Positions 23,200 to 34,400 of a stretch of DNA of 64,000 nucleotides are shown here, one piece after another (the first letter of the stretch is position 1; each line of letters starts with the position of its first letter). The DNA is from Plazaster borealis (taxonomy: Eukaryota > Echinodermata > Asteroidea > Forcipulatida > Labidiasteridae): positions 24,063,488 through 24,127,487 of the forward strand of contig CM037474.1 in the NCBI GenBank assembly GCA_021014325.1. Reading direction: 5' to 3'. A program made the position numbers and the translations under genes. Below the pieces are notes generated by a model. It was not told where the DNA came from, did not search any database, and worked only from the letters and a program-made list of their open reading frames with translations.

Positions 23200-24555
23200 A
23201 AGTGTAACGTCAGATGTTCGGGAATTAGGCTCTCTCTAGCCTGAACATCTGACGTCTGTGCGGTCCCTTAAGTAGCCCGATCCCTAAATATAGCGCGACC
23301 TAAATGTAGCCTCAAACTTGTACGTAAATGTAGCCCCACCTAATTGTTTAGCCCCGAACTTGTACCTAAATGTAGCCCCGACCTAATTGTATAGTCTAGA
23401 ACTTGTACCTAGATGTTGCCCGACATAAATGTAGCCACAAACTTGGATCTAAATGAAGCATACAATTTTACCGAAATGTATATAGCCGGGGCTTAAAAGG
23501 TTAACAATTGACAATATGTTAAAATGCTGGTCGTGAATTTGTTTTAAATCGTTATGGACACATAGGGTTGAATTGGTTTGATGAGAAAATGAAAAACCAC
23601 AATGATGCAGCCCGAAAATATCTTGCGGGAGGGGGGATGAGAAAACAAATCGAAGCACTTTTTTTTTCAAAGGAATTAACTCTTTTTATAGTACACACTA
23701 CCTGGTTTGACTGAAATATTTGGCTTAATTATGCGTTTTTGGAACCGGAGTTTTTACCAGTTTGGCCTTCAAGTTGAGATGATCGTGTTCAATTCAAAGT
23801 ACAGTCAATAAATCTACGAAATTACTTTACTAGTAAGAGCTTCGCGGAGCTTTATGTACGTTTTATCAATTAGTTTTTCACAACCCGGACTATACAATTA
23901 TTGCCTGCCATGGCCTTCAAGCTGAGATGATCACATAGACAGCAAAGTCAAATTACACTGGTCAAAGCCTTGTGGTACGTTTTAGCCATTAATGGCCTTT
24001 CAAATTCCTTGTGAAAACTTTGATTTTACGGGCAACCCTGACAAAGATGGACAAGCAATCGAGCAAACTTGAGTTTGGTCATATTTTGTTATCACCTAGT
24101 ATACATAGAAAGAATGGATTTTGGTCTGAGTACGATCTAAACACGTGCTATTAATTAAAAAGGAAACTAGTTCAAAGTGGCGTCAAATAAACGATAAAGT
24201 TTCGGTGCTCAAGTATAAGTGAACTAAAAAATGGAAAACTATGTTTTGTTTTCTTCAGGGAATTTCTTCACGTTCATGGTAGGCTTATTTTGGGTTTGGC
24301 AATCGAAAATCAGCGGCAGCATTTTAAAAGATTGTCAATTGCTAACCTAAAAACCCTAGGCTGCATTTAGGTGTAAGCTTTAGGCTGTATTTAAGTTGGG
24401 CTATATTTAGGTACAAATTTTGGGCTACATTTAAGTTCGGGCTACATTTAGATACAACTTTTGGGGCTACAATTAGGAATGGGCTACATTTAGGTACACG
24501 ATTGAGGTTACATTTATGTTGGGCTATATTTCGGGACCGCACAAACGTCACACTT
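23200..24555. mobile_element. Foldback element with minisatellite arms, copy 1
   Basis: Left arm 23200-23470 is a degenerate array of about 18-25 bp units of the type CCTAAATGTAGCC. Right arm 24340-24555 is the inverted array of GGGCTACATTTAGG units. Outer ends AAGTGTAACGTC ... GTGCGGTCCC and GGGACCGCACAAACGTCACA are inverted copies. The left arm is broken by a small palindrome, CAGATGTTCGG...CTGAACATCTG. The centre of about 870 bp shows no gene. Confidence 0.75.
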
Positions 24556-24930
24556 CGAGGCTCTATGCGGATAAAGACAGGGGACCATTCTAGTCTATCT
24601 CTAGCCGTGTTCGCATGAGGCGACTTTGGCCGTTGGCAGCAGCGGCAACGTTGACAGATTTATATTCAATGGATTAATTTGTTCAATGGACTTTTAGCTC
24701 ACGCGTGTAGTCGAACCCTGGACCCGTGAAAATGTGCGATTTGTTTCCCCCTTTTTACGGACGGAGCCCCTAAAAGGGACAGGTAAAACAAAGATTAAAA
24801 GGTAAACAAAAATGTTAGAATTTTTTCGTTCCCTTGAAATACTAATTCATTCCCTCGAAGTCATTACCATTTCGTTCCCTCGAAATGTTATTTCGTTCCC
24901 TCAAAATAACTTGATTCGTTCCATCGATCC

Positions 24931-25030
24931 CTAGGGTCATAGATTGGTAAATGTTCCAAAAAATTAATGAGCATAAAAAGTTGCTTGGTGAGAAGCACTG
25001 TGGATGTTGATAGTATTAACGTTCAACTAT
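24931..25030. repeat. MITE family C fragment
   Basis: TAGGGTCATAGATTGGTAAA, then GCATAAAAAGTTGCTTGGTG, matches one end of the family-C element at 45153-45415. It is truncated at the following G-tract repeat. Confidence 0.55.
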
Positions 25031-25032
25031 AT

Positions 25033-25383
25033 CCAGGGGGGGGGGGGGCTGACTGATATCCGGGCCCCCGAGTGCCAACCCAACCCCATTTGAAATCTAG
25101 ACTTTTTAGATAAAAAAATTACTAGAGCAAAATGTTGCATTTTAATGTGATAATTTCAATGTTTTTAAAACTATTTTTTCATTTACACGCAGACATTGTG
25201 TTTGTTTTTTCACAAACGTCAGATTATCTAAAACAAAAATAGAAAATGGCATAACAAGAGCACTGAAAAGAGAAATGCAAACGGAAAACCCCAGTTTCAA
25301 TTGACCAGAATTTCCCCCTTTAAAAAATGGTGCACCCCCTTGTGCTCCCTAAAATGTTTCCCTATTGGCGCTGACTATAATTA
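25033..25383 (-). repeat. Dispersed G-tract repeat, copy 2
   Basis: Reverse-oriented relative of 3743-4165. It directly abuts and interrupts the family-C fragment to its left. Non-coding. Confidence 0.55.
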
Positions 25384-26699
25384 TCGACCCGTACTCATCG
25401 GCTTACTGAATAAAACAAATTGTTTTTTTTTTATAAATTGTATTTTAGAAAAAGTAACTTAATTCGTTAAAAAAAGGAAAAGGAAGTAAATAAACAGTTT
25501 AAGAGTACGGTTTTTGTATTTTAAAGTTTATGATACATGCTTATCATGATTATTAGAATCAAAATAAGCAACGGTATTTAAGGGGGTCTTCGTTTAAAAT
25601 GTCCTCTCTTTTGAAAGTATGGTTAGATGGAAAACATTTTTTTCAGGAGGATTGGAACTGGTATGAATTTTGTAATCAGTGTTTTTCATATTGAAACTAA
25701 TAAACACAAATTGTCGACAATTACTTGTAATCTCAACCTGAAAAGACGTATGTTGTCAGCACATGCTGACATATTTTAATATTTCCATTGTCTTAACCAC
25801 ATCGTACACAATGGTCAGCTCATTATGCCATGATACCCTAAGCTGGACCATGCCACATGTCCTAGAGGGGGTGTCAATCAGCAGGGGTCAGGGATTTGGT
25901 AAGAAGGGGCTGGAACAAACTCTGCCAGCATCCTTTGTGTACAAAATCGGTGTCCCAACTGTCAATAATAGCTGAAACCAAATTTCAAAACTCAATAAAG
26001 TAAGCAAACTAATAATCTTAAATTATCCCAGGCAATAACTGGATATGATAACAACTAACGTAGATTTTAAAAAATCTAGGAAAAAAATGCAAAACAAATT
26101 TTCTTAACGTGTGGGAGAAAAACAACTTGCTGACAACGTACCGCAGGGGTGTCCCTGACAGACACTTGTCCTAAACCATACTTGCAATATTATTTAAAAA
26201 ACTGAACTCACCAATTGTGGAGACGATGTCGCTGTCATAACGTCGGTGTTGAAGTTATGAGAAAAAAATAATCTACATTCTCACAACAAAAATTGCTTAG
26301 ATGACGTATTTAGATGATGGTGTATCGTCCATGATTACCAGCGACCATGACATGATCGATAAAGTGGAGCTCAGGATTAATCATCAATTATTCAAAAATA
26401 ACTGCTCAGGGAGGTGATTAATTGAAGCAGAAAAGACAAGCCCCATCACTAAACCAATTAAATTCTTGATGAGAAGACCACTTGGTGACATCAAACACTA
26501 AAAGCAATTCACTGACGTCGCATAGTAACCAACAAGTTTCAGTTTATCTAGAGTGGTGTGTATTAAGATTGGCTCTAAAAGCAATGAGGGTCATCCATTT
26601 TCGATGACTATAATTATGAGGATTATTTCAGAGCCAACACTCCTGCACAAGTTTACTTCTTATCGTCCATACCACGCCAAGCTTTAAACATCACTAAGG
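25384..26699. other. No recognised gene
   Basis: AT-rich. The open frame at 25763-25975 (plus) shows no recognisable domain. No paired repeats seen. Confidence 0.4.
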
Positions 26700-26729
26700 T
26701 GTGCATAACAACGTAAGACTACAAATATA

Positions 26730-27045
26730 ATTGTTCACAGGTTTGCCCATAACTTAAATGGCATACAAACGGTCATGGTGGAAAATTCACTTTGAAATAT
26801 TTTTGCTTGAAATGCAGAAGTTTCTGAGAAATGAGTGAAACAATTAGTTTTGATCTTGCAAGTCCAAAACTCAATGTTTGAAAGCAGTGAAAACATGTAA
26901 GTTTTCTTTGTCCCACTTTGTTTTCGTGAGCCTGTGTGACCGATGGGCCAAAACTTTCACATGTTCGTTATTTCGTGTATATGTTGGGTCACATCAATTG
27001 TGGATACTTGTCTTTGACAATTACCAATGTGACACATGTGCTTTA
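26730..27045. repeat. Degenerate MITE family D copy
   Basis: Shares with 53285-53618 the order TTTCTGAGAAATGAGT, AACAATTAGTTTTGATC-like, TTTTCGTGA, GTTATTTCGTGTATATGTTG and GTGGATACT. The ends are decayed. Confidence 0.5.
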
Positions 27046-27519
27046 ACAAGATTGTATGAGAAAGGTATTGATTGAGAAATAACTCATTTGAGACTGGTAT
27101 AATACAGTACATTGTTAACGGCTACCGGTACATCTACTTTAATTAGTTCATTATTGTAGACGGTCACGTTTGCTTTGGGATCTAAATTAGGTTATAGGCC
27201 TAGTTTATGTTCTGTCAAAATTCGACACAACATTATAATTGCTTGTTTTGTCGTTTTGGTATTGAACCATTGTTTTGTATTGTGACCTTTAGGCCTGAAT
27301 ACACATCTGTGTATAGAGAAAACAAAATGTCAGCGTTAGATGTTGGCGGGTAAAGCCCAGTGGAAGGAAACCCATGCAAACAGGTATGGAGTGAAAACCA
27401 AATCCACAAGATGCAAGACTCCGTCCCGAGGTGAGATGTTGTATTCGAACAAGGGACCACAGAGGTGAAAAGCAGGGGAGAAATCACCAAGCCAACCCAC
27501 ATTTTGAATATGTTAACTA

Positions 27520-27625
27520 CAGTGACCATAAAGTGGTTTGTTTTTTTCTTTTAAAATTTTGCTATTACGTGCAAAATTACAGTGACCATAAAGTGGTTTG
27601 TTTTCCTTTTAAAATTTTACACGTA
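27520..27625 (+). repeat. Two-copy direct repeat of ~60 bp
   Basis: ACAGTGACCATAAAGTGGTT, then GTTT-CTTTTAAAATTTT, occurs twice in tandem with very few differences. Confidence 0.75.
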
Positions 27626-28203
27626 ATGGCCATTAACTTTTGTTCTTCTCTTTAAATTGCACTCATGGTTCAGTACAAACTAATATTAACCAACTGTTAA
27701 TGGCAATTGACAGCAAAGGAAACATAAAAGGCATCAAGATTGTCATGCATAACTATTTTAATTTTACAAACACTATTTTTCAGAGAAAAAACTAAAAAGG
27801 AGAAATACCAACAATTAATCACAATATATTTTGTGTTTTACCCTAAACAATATTCTTTATCCCCATTGCAATTATGATGAAATTATCTATGCTACTGTTT
27901 AGGGTACCCGTTTCTAATAACTGGATTCGAACTAACCTCTCATCACCGGGAAAGCTCGATGTTTTATTAGAATGTGGAGGTGTCGAGTTCGAATCCAACC
28001 CGAGTAGTTTGCCTGTGGATTTTGTTTTCCCGTCCAGGACTCGGGTGAAAAACACTGGGTACGCAGTGCCTCACAACCCGATGTAGGGTAAACGGGGAAA
28101 AAAATATTCTCTACTCACAGTGCAATAATTATACAATCTTAAAATCTTAATTTGAATAACAAGTACCAAAGAATGATTTAACCATAACAAATACCTAAAG
28201 CAT

Positions 28204-28517
28204 TATACAGGATTGTTAAGGATGAAAACTTCATTGTTTAATTTCAGTTTGAAATCTTACTAATTACGGAGTTCATACTTGAATATTTATTTCTGTGAAA
28301 TATTTCCCACCTAAATGATAACATAGTTCAAAAAAACTGTATCTGAAAAACTATTAAAAACAAAAAAAAGCAACAGCTGATTTCTGCATGTTTTTTCGCT
28401 ATTTTCTCTTGCCTCACAAAGCCCAAATTTGTACAGGTTTGTTAGATGATTGATCACTTCCCACAAACCATGAACACTGTCTGCGACTATTTTGTCAGTT
28501 TAACTAATCCCGTATAA
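28204..28517. mobile_element. MITE family E, copy 1
   Basis: Ends TATACAGGATTGTTAAGG and TAATCCCGTATAATA are inverted. Shares TTCTGTGAAATATTTCCC, AAACTGTATCTGAAAA and CAACAGCTGA with 42164-42513. It is absent from the matching place in duplication copy B. Confidence 0.65.
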
Positions 28518-29077
28518 TACCTTATTGTTAACAATGAAGCATACAATTCAAATTCGAGTGAATAAAAGAAGACAAAAAAAGTATTATGAACAAATGCCCT
28601 TTGGAAATAGAGTGCAAGCTTGCTTGAATAAACACTGGACCCGATTATTCGATTCGACACTGCAGGAGCGCGACGTTCGCCCAAACGCGTGAAACTACCA
28701 TGTAGCAAGGAATAGCTTGTCGCGCCACACGGCAGTGTCGAACTTGAATCAAAACTTTGCATTAAACGTCGCACTTTTGTCGAACTTAATTCATAATTTT
28801 CTAATTATTTGAGTTCGACAAGGCAAAAGTGTGACGTTTACCGCAGACCTAAGATTGGAACAAGAATGGACAACGGCTTATATGCCACCTCAATATTAAT
28901 ACAAGCGTAACTTCGTACCATTACTACTTGCTCACAGATAAAAAGAGCTATATTGCTAAGAGAGCAACTTTATACAAAGCAAAGAATGTTTAATAGTTTA
29001 CCATTTAAAGTTACCATTGCACCTATGTTTAAACCATTTAGTTATTCAAACATTTTTTTGTAACTGTAATGGCTCAC

Positions 29078-29775
29078 AAAGTTTGATGGTTTTAGTATAA
29101 GGACGCTTTAGCGGCCCCTTACTGGTCCGGCCTTGAATGTTGCGCCAACCTCTTACGTCAGGTATAGCCAAAACTTAAATGTAGCCCAAAAATATGGAAA
29201 GGTTTGCGGTGACACCATGTACATGTAATAATCTCTCTATGTGATTTGGGGGTGGTTCTGAAAAGAACCGTTGGTTTCAACTCGACGTTTCGATCAGTAT
29301 GCTCTGATCGTCTTCTGGAGAAAGCTAGCCCCCCCCAAAAAAAAGCTAGCCCAAAAACTTATACAAAAGTTATACCCGGAACTAATTTACGGGTTACATA
29401 AAGTACGGGGATGGGGCTATATGACCGGGCTACATTAAGGTTCAAGGTTTTGGCTACATTAAGGAACAATTTTGGTGCAATATTTAGGCTCATCTACATT
29501 TAGGTCTTTGGCTAAATGTAAGGTAGGCAACATTTAGCTATCGGGCTACTTTTAGGTATCAGGCTACATTTAGGTCATGCGGTACATTCAGATATAGGCT
29601 ACATTTAGGTCACATGCTTCATTTAGGGCCGGGCTACAATTAGGCTATATTTGGAGCCGGGTTATATGTGGGTCTAGGGCTACATTTAGGGTCACAGGCT
29701 ACATTTAGGTCTTGGGCTACATTAAGGTATCTTATCGGGCTATATTCAGGGGCCGCATAGATATTCAAACTTTGA
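29078..29775. mobile_element. Foldback element with minisatellite arms, copy 2
   Basis: Outer ends AAAGTTTGATGG...GCGGCCCC and GGGGCCGC...CAAACTTT are inverted. The right arm (29380-29760) is an array of degenerate GGGCTACATTTAGGT units spaced about 18-30 bp. It shares position with 57125-57611 in duplication copy B, so it predates the duplication. The left arm is interrupted by a 134-bp repeat at 29193-29326. Confidence 0.8.
29193..29326 (-). repeat. Short dispersed repeat encoding a conserved peptide end, copy 1
   Basis: Nearly identical to 43869-43993, from TATGGAAAGGTTTGCGG through GAACCGTTGGTTTCAACTCG to CTTCTGGAGAAAGCT. The minus strand reads LSPEDDQSILIETSS and a stop. Inserted into copy A only. 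Its class is not recognised. A retrotransposon 3' end is possible. Confidence 0.65.
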
Positions 29776-30445
29776 TGAAGAAAATACAATAACATGTGGC
29801 GCGATGTAGTGGAATAGGCAAAACTGTGTCTGGAATCAACAGTCATTCTAATATTCCCTTTACAGTCGGTTTAATGTCGCAATTTCGCAAAAATGTGAAA
29901 CGTTAAAAATGAAAAGCCTGGGTTTGGGCGGTAGTAAAAACCCACAAGGTCACGAGCGATCAAAGGTTTAAATGAGTAGGACTATATGAACAGAATTATT
30001 TTATTTAACAATTTGAAAGCAAATTGTCAGCAACCGTGAAGTATAGCTGAACTGTTTACATATTATAAATTTCAGGACATGACATTATCTCACCTAACCG
30101 GTCCTATGTGTTTGTGCAGTTGAAATTAGTTATGTACAAGTATTTATATAACATTATCACTACATGTGCACGAACAGAATACAAAATGTGTTAGTTGAAT
30201 GTTCTAACATGTCGTGTAACTAATTTCTACTGTTTAAATCAAGAAAATAACTTAATAAGTTTAGTAATGAAACTACAATTTTTCAAGTATCAATTAACTA
30301 TTTATTTTAGAAATTGGCCGATATTGGGTGATTTATATTTAACTTTCAATGAGTACTGGAATTCTTTAAGGTGTTTTATGGATTAATGAACATCAATAAG
30401 CTCAATAAAAAAACAAAATATTATGCCAGTGCGTCAACGTGAAAA

Positions 30446-30860
30446 GGGGGTATTGTCGTCATGATCATAGCAGGCCATTGACTGTACATGGAATGTACCT
30501 TTCCCATAAAATATGTAAATTGCACATCGCTCTTGCACACTACCACTAATCGATGGCAAACTGAGGGATGATCGCACCTGTTTGTATGGGGCTGATGGGG
30601 ACATGATGCACGTGCGTTTATGAGTCTGCATAATGCAAAACTCTGTGGCGTTTTGCCAACCAATAGTGTCCGCATGGGTGATCGTAATCAGGACATTTCA
30701 TGGGAAAGGCTAATCTCTAACTCTGAACGTGCCTGCGCAGGTCATCACAATGACAAAGGACGCCGTCATTAATATTTCTTGTGATAAGGACGGAGTGCAG
30801 TAACTGGGGTAAAGTTCATTATTCTTTGTGCAGCCACGGGCTTGCTACGATCATGACGTA
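30446..30860. mobile_element. Terminal-inverted-repeat element, TCATGATCA family, copy 1
   Basis: Ends GGGGGTATTGTCGTCATGAT and CTACGATCATGACG are inverted. Contains TGCGCAGGTCATCACAATGA and GTGCAGTAACTGGGG. Shared with duplication copy B (58258-58790). A smaller, more palindromic relative is at 58995-59182. Confidence 0.65.
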
Positions 30861-30972
30861 AATGATGCCAAACCACTAACCCGAAAAAGCTTCAATTATC
30901 TACCATTGCTCACCTTCCTGTATTTCTTTCATATAAATAAAGGAACCGACTCTTGAAGTTGTAACGATTCTT

Positions 30973-31187
30973 TTTAATGAAATAGTCAAAAACTTGGTCC
31001 TACACAATAGCGTACCGTGTCCTGTCATGAATTTACATAGAAATCGCACAATGTCAAAGGGGTATTGATGTGAATCATTGTATTGTACTTTAAAAAGTCT
31101 TTCCACCCCCTTTTTTCATAACAAGCGCTTTTTATAGCCCAAACCGCAAAAAACCGAAGGCAACGTACAACTTGTTCGAATGGACAA
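30973..31187 (-). other. Probable 3' untranslated region derived from a MITE
   Basis: Immediately after the FREP stop codon the minus strand enters a repeat that also lies downstream of the paralogous stop (62400-62560) and free-standing at 53640-53820. Shared words are GTATTCTACTTTTAAAA-like, AACAAGCGCTTTTTATAG and CAACGTGTCCC. A variant polyadenylation signal ATTAAA lies at 30973-30978 (minus), about 210 nt past the stop. Use of that signal is inference. Confidence 0.45.
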
Positions 31188-31444
31188 TCAATAATTAAGT
31201 TGTCTTATCTTCATTTCGGTTGCTTTGAGGGATTCGTCCTTCCATGTTGACCAGTATATTCCAGGGTACTTTGCTGTCGTGGGCCTAGTGATGTTATAGT
31301 AAAAGCCATTCAGATTACTCCTTCCCTCCGTATTACATTTAGAAAACCACCAACCTCCACTCAAGGACTTGGCACAATTCTTCCCACCGTCGTCGTCGTT
31401 GTCCCTGTCAAACGTTGTGAACCTTTTCGTTTCAAGAGCGTCTT
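31188..31444 (-). CDS. FREP exon 7: fibrinogen domain C-terminus
   Basis: Acceptor TTTCTTTGAAG then AAGACGC. The exon opens in phase 1 and ends at TGA (31188-31190). It encodes residues 321-405, with FTTFDRDNDDD, NCAKSLSGGWWF, C357, SNLNGFYYN and the family ending SLKATEMKIRQLNY. The aspartates of DRDNDDD are the usual calcium ligands, and the two cysteines make the second conserved disulphide. A potential N-glycosylation site, NIT, follows at 371. The paralogous exon is at 62574-62827. Confidence 0.95.
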
Positions 31445-34400
31445 CTTCAAAGAAAAAAAAATTACAAAAGTCATTTTAGAGGAAAGCTGAACGAGATGCA
31501 TCACTAGTAACCGAGGAACACTTTTCATAACTTGACATATGATTTTCTGCAGATACAAATTAATCAAATGAGTAATCAATCAAGTGATTATTGTGAAAGA
31601 AAATGTAAGGAGATTTCAGCGGTACACTGGATCAAACTTTCATTTAAGTGTATGTATTTTTGTTGTAAATCCAAGGGCTCTTTGAAAAGCGAATTAATCA
31701 CTTTACTAGCGATGGACAGAAGACAAAGGAATTTTCAGTTTTAGATGTGGGAGAAAACCCCCAAAGAATTATTCCAGGGAAAACACACGCAATCAGGAAG
31801 GTTAAAACCCAATCCACAAAGTGCCCCGGAAAGATATCACTACGCCAACCCTACCTTTCCATACAATTAACATTACATCCACAACCCAAGGATGAAAACT
31901 TAACGAGATGCAATAGGAGGAAAGAGGGAAAGGAAATAGTCCCTTTGCATAATGACATTACCAGCTCCAAAAAAAAAACAGCCCTCAATGGTGAGGTCAA
32001 TGAAGACCTGTCATAGTCTGAGAGTTGAGCGTGGCGCCTACGCGCGTGACCTCAGCGATGGTGGCCAATGCAAGGGAGGGGGTCTATAGACCAACCTCGT
32101 TCCCAGGGTTGATCGATCTCGCCGCGCTATTTTTTTCCCAGTTTGCCTTAAATCGCTCATATATAACCCCTGGAATTGTTTTATTAAAATGTGCTAGTAT
32201 TGGCACATTTTAATGATGCCTGTGGCTGATCTACTCTACGCACCGTAGTGTGGCAACCCACTAAAGATGCATGAAGTCGAAGGGCAACTGGAATCCCTAG
32301 TCTTGGTGCAAGACGTTTTTGCTCATTATCACTCAACTATCGCGATTCCGCGCTCCGCGCCGCACACATCGAACAATTGCGGGCGCTTTATCTACTTTGA
32401 TCTTGTGATATGTATAATTATAACACCCCTTACAAAAATTCTGCATTTTCATTGGTTTAGAGCGCGTCACATGATATGTCTTAGTTTTACTAGAAACCCG
32501 GTGGCCGTGTGATAGTCGTTTGCCATGCAATAGTCAAAAGACTATTACATGGCGCGCGCGGTACCCAGACGTCTTTTTTACCCACGAACCCAATCAGTTG
32601 TGCATCTGTGTATCTAAAATGCGCGTACGAACGTTACGTGTACGAGGATGATAAATAGTCTGTTGGGGTGTTATAAAACAAATATTGACTGCTTTTACTT
32701 TACTTTTACCGGTGATCCCCGGACCGCTCCATTTTCCCTCGGCTGCGCCTCGGGAAAATAGAACGCTCCGGGGATCACCTCGGGAGTCGTAGTTTTAACC
32801 ATATCACTCGAAGCAGTCAATATTTGTGTACTATATGCAGTTCAGGGTGACCGTATATAAACATGATCATTTGAAATGGAATCGTGTCAAAGTACTTGCA
32901 TTTTGACATGCGCGTACTAAGCGTCCTACGGAAGTTTTAACAAGCGTGGACGCACATGATAGTCACTTTTGGGAGCCAATCAGCGTTGTTTTTTTTAGTA
33001 CATCCCTACTGGGGGAACCTCGCTCCCATGGGCAGCGCGCCGTATCAATACCTCTCGTCACTAACATCTGGGAGGGAAACACTGGAAATCAACGCTGATT
33101 GGCTAATAAAAAGTTACTGCTTTGCGTGCACGCTTTTTAATAACATTCGAGCGCTTGTAGGGCGCTTGTCGGGCGCTTAGTATGCGCGTAAAAATGCAAG
33201 TAATTCGACGCAATAAATTTTAAATAAATCATGTTTTATATTGTCTGCCTGAACTTCATATTATTAGATGTATCACAAGACCGAAAAAGAATGGGAGGGG
33301 CATGTTGCTCTATGACTTGATGCGTATTTTGACAGCGCCCTCTGCGTAGTCTCTAACACAGAACGGATCAACCACATGGCTGATTAAAATATCCCATATA
33401 TTTGGATACTTTGAAGTCACACTTCCAGGGGTTGCAATCGAGCAAGGCATTCTGGGAAAGAAAAACTAAATGGCGCGGCGAGATCGTACACCACTGGGAA
33501 CGAGGTTGCTATACTGGGGTGTGTTTTGACGACCATGACCGGGAACAAGTTTCTGACGTAAAATATAATAGAGATCAATGCGTTCAACACATTGATCTCT
33601 AGTCTATACACCCCTTGCATATGACGTCACACGCTCAAAAAGCGCCCCCACTGAGGCCAAAAAGCGCCCTCTGAGGCCAAATGAGGCAAATCATTGGACT
33701 ATAGCTGTTCTTTGTGCGTAAAAACGTGCGCGTGACCTCAGCGTCCCTGTAGCGTTCCGCGTTATGCAAGGGGTCTATTAGGGAGGTTTAGCTGCACGTT
33801 ACGCGAGCAAAAACGTGAACGTGAACGTCAAAAAATTTTGTTGTAAAAATCTCACGTTTTAAGCATACGTGAAGTTACCATTTCTCACGTCAGGTACGTA
33901 CGTGCAGACGTCATACGTGAGCATGAAATAAGCCCAAAGTAGTGACGTCACCTAGAAACGACACAATTTTCTGACGTTCACGTTCACGTTTTTGCTCGCG
34001 TAACGTGCAGCTAAACCTCCCTATTGACTAATGATAGGACACGTTGCGCCGCCATGCCTTAACGCGCACATATTTTCAAGAGTGATTGAACATTGAAACG
34101 CGGGTCGTCACAACATTCTGTACGCAACGCAAACAAATGAAGTTTCGTGCTGGAGCAAACTATTTGCATCAAGATCACCAGGAGGGGGATATGCTTTGCG
34201 GTGTATTTTTGTGTAAAATGTTTACATTGTAAAACTGTTTAGTTTTCCCCGAATTGACAATCCAAATTATCCATCTTCAAAAACTGACAGGTATTAGACT
34301 TAATTATCAAGCTCAGATTCCTTCTTTCTCTCGTCCAAACCATCAACAGTTCCTTTGTTGTATAGCCTAAAGGTACTTTGTTAAAGTTAAACGCGGACAA

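Larger units (their letters stand above)
32090..34200. other. FREP intron 6 part with stacked palindromic insertions
   Basis: This block is almost absent from duplication copy B. It includes a small palindrome at 32705-32790 (CGGTGATCCCCGGA against CCGGGGATCACC), the foldback at 32889-33205, a GACGTCAC/AGCGCCC repeat at 33605-33776 and the foldback at 33780-34022. No exon was found. Confidence 0.6.

Noticed and set aside
29380..29760. CRISPR-like array of GGCTACATTTAGGT repeats
   Set aside because: The units are degenerate, spacing is irregular, spacers are not unique sequence and the array is one arm of an inverted structure in a eukaryotic genome. It is a minisatellite-like transposon arm.
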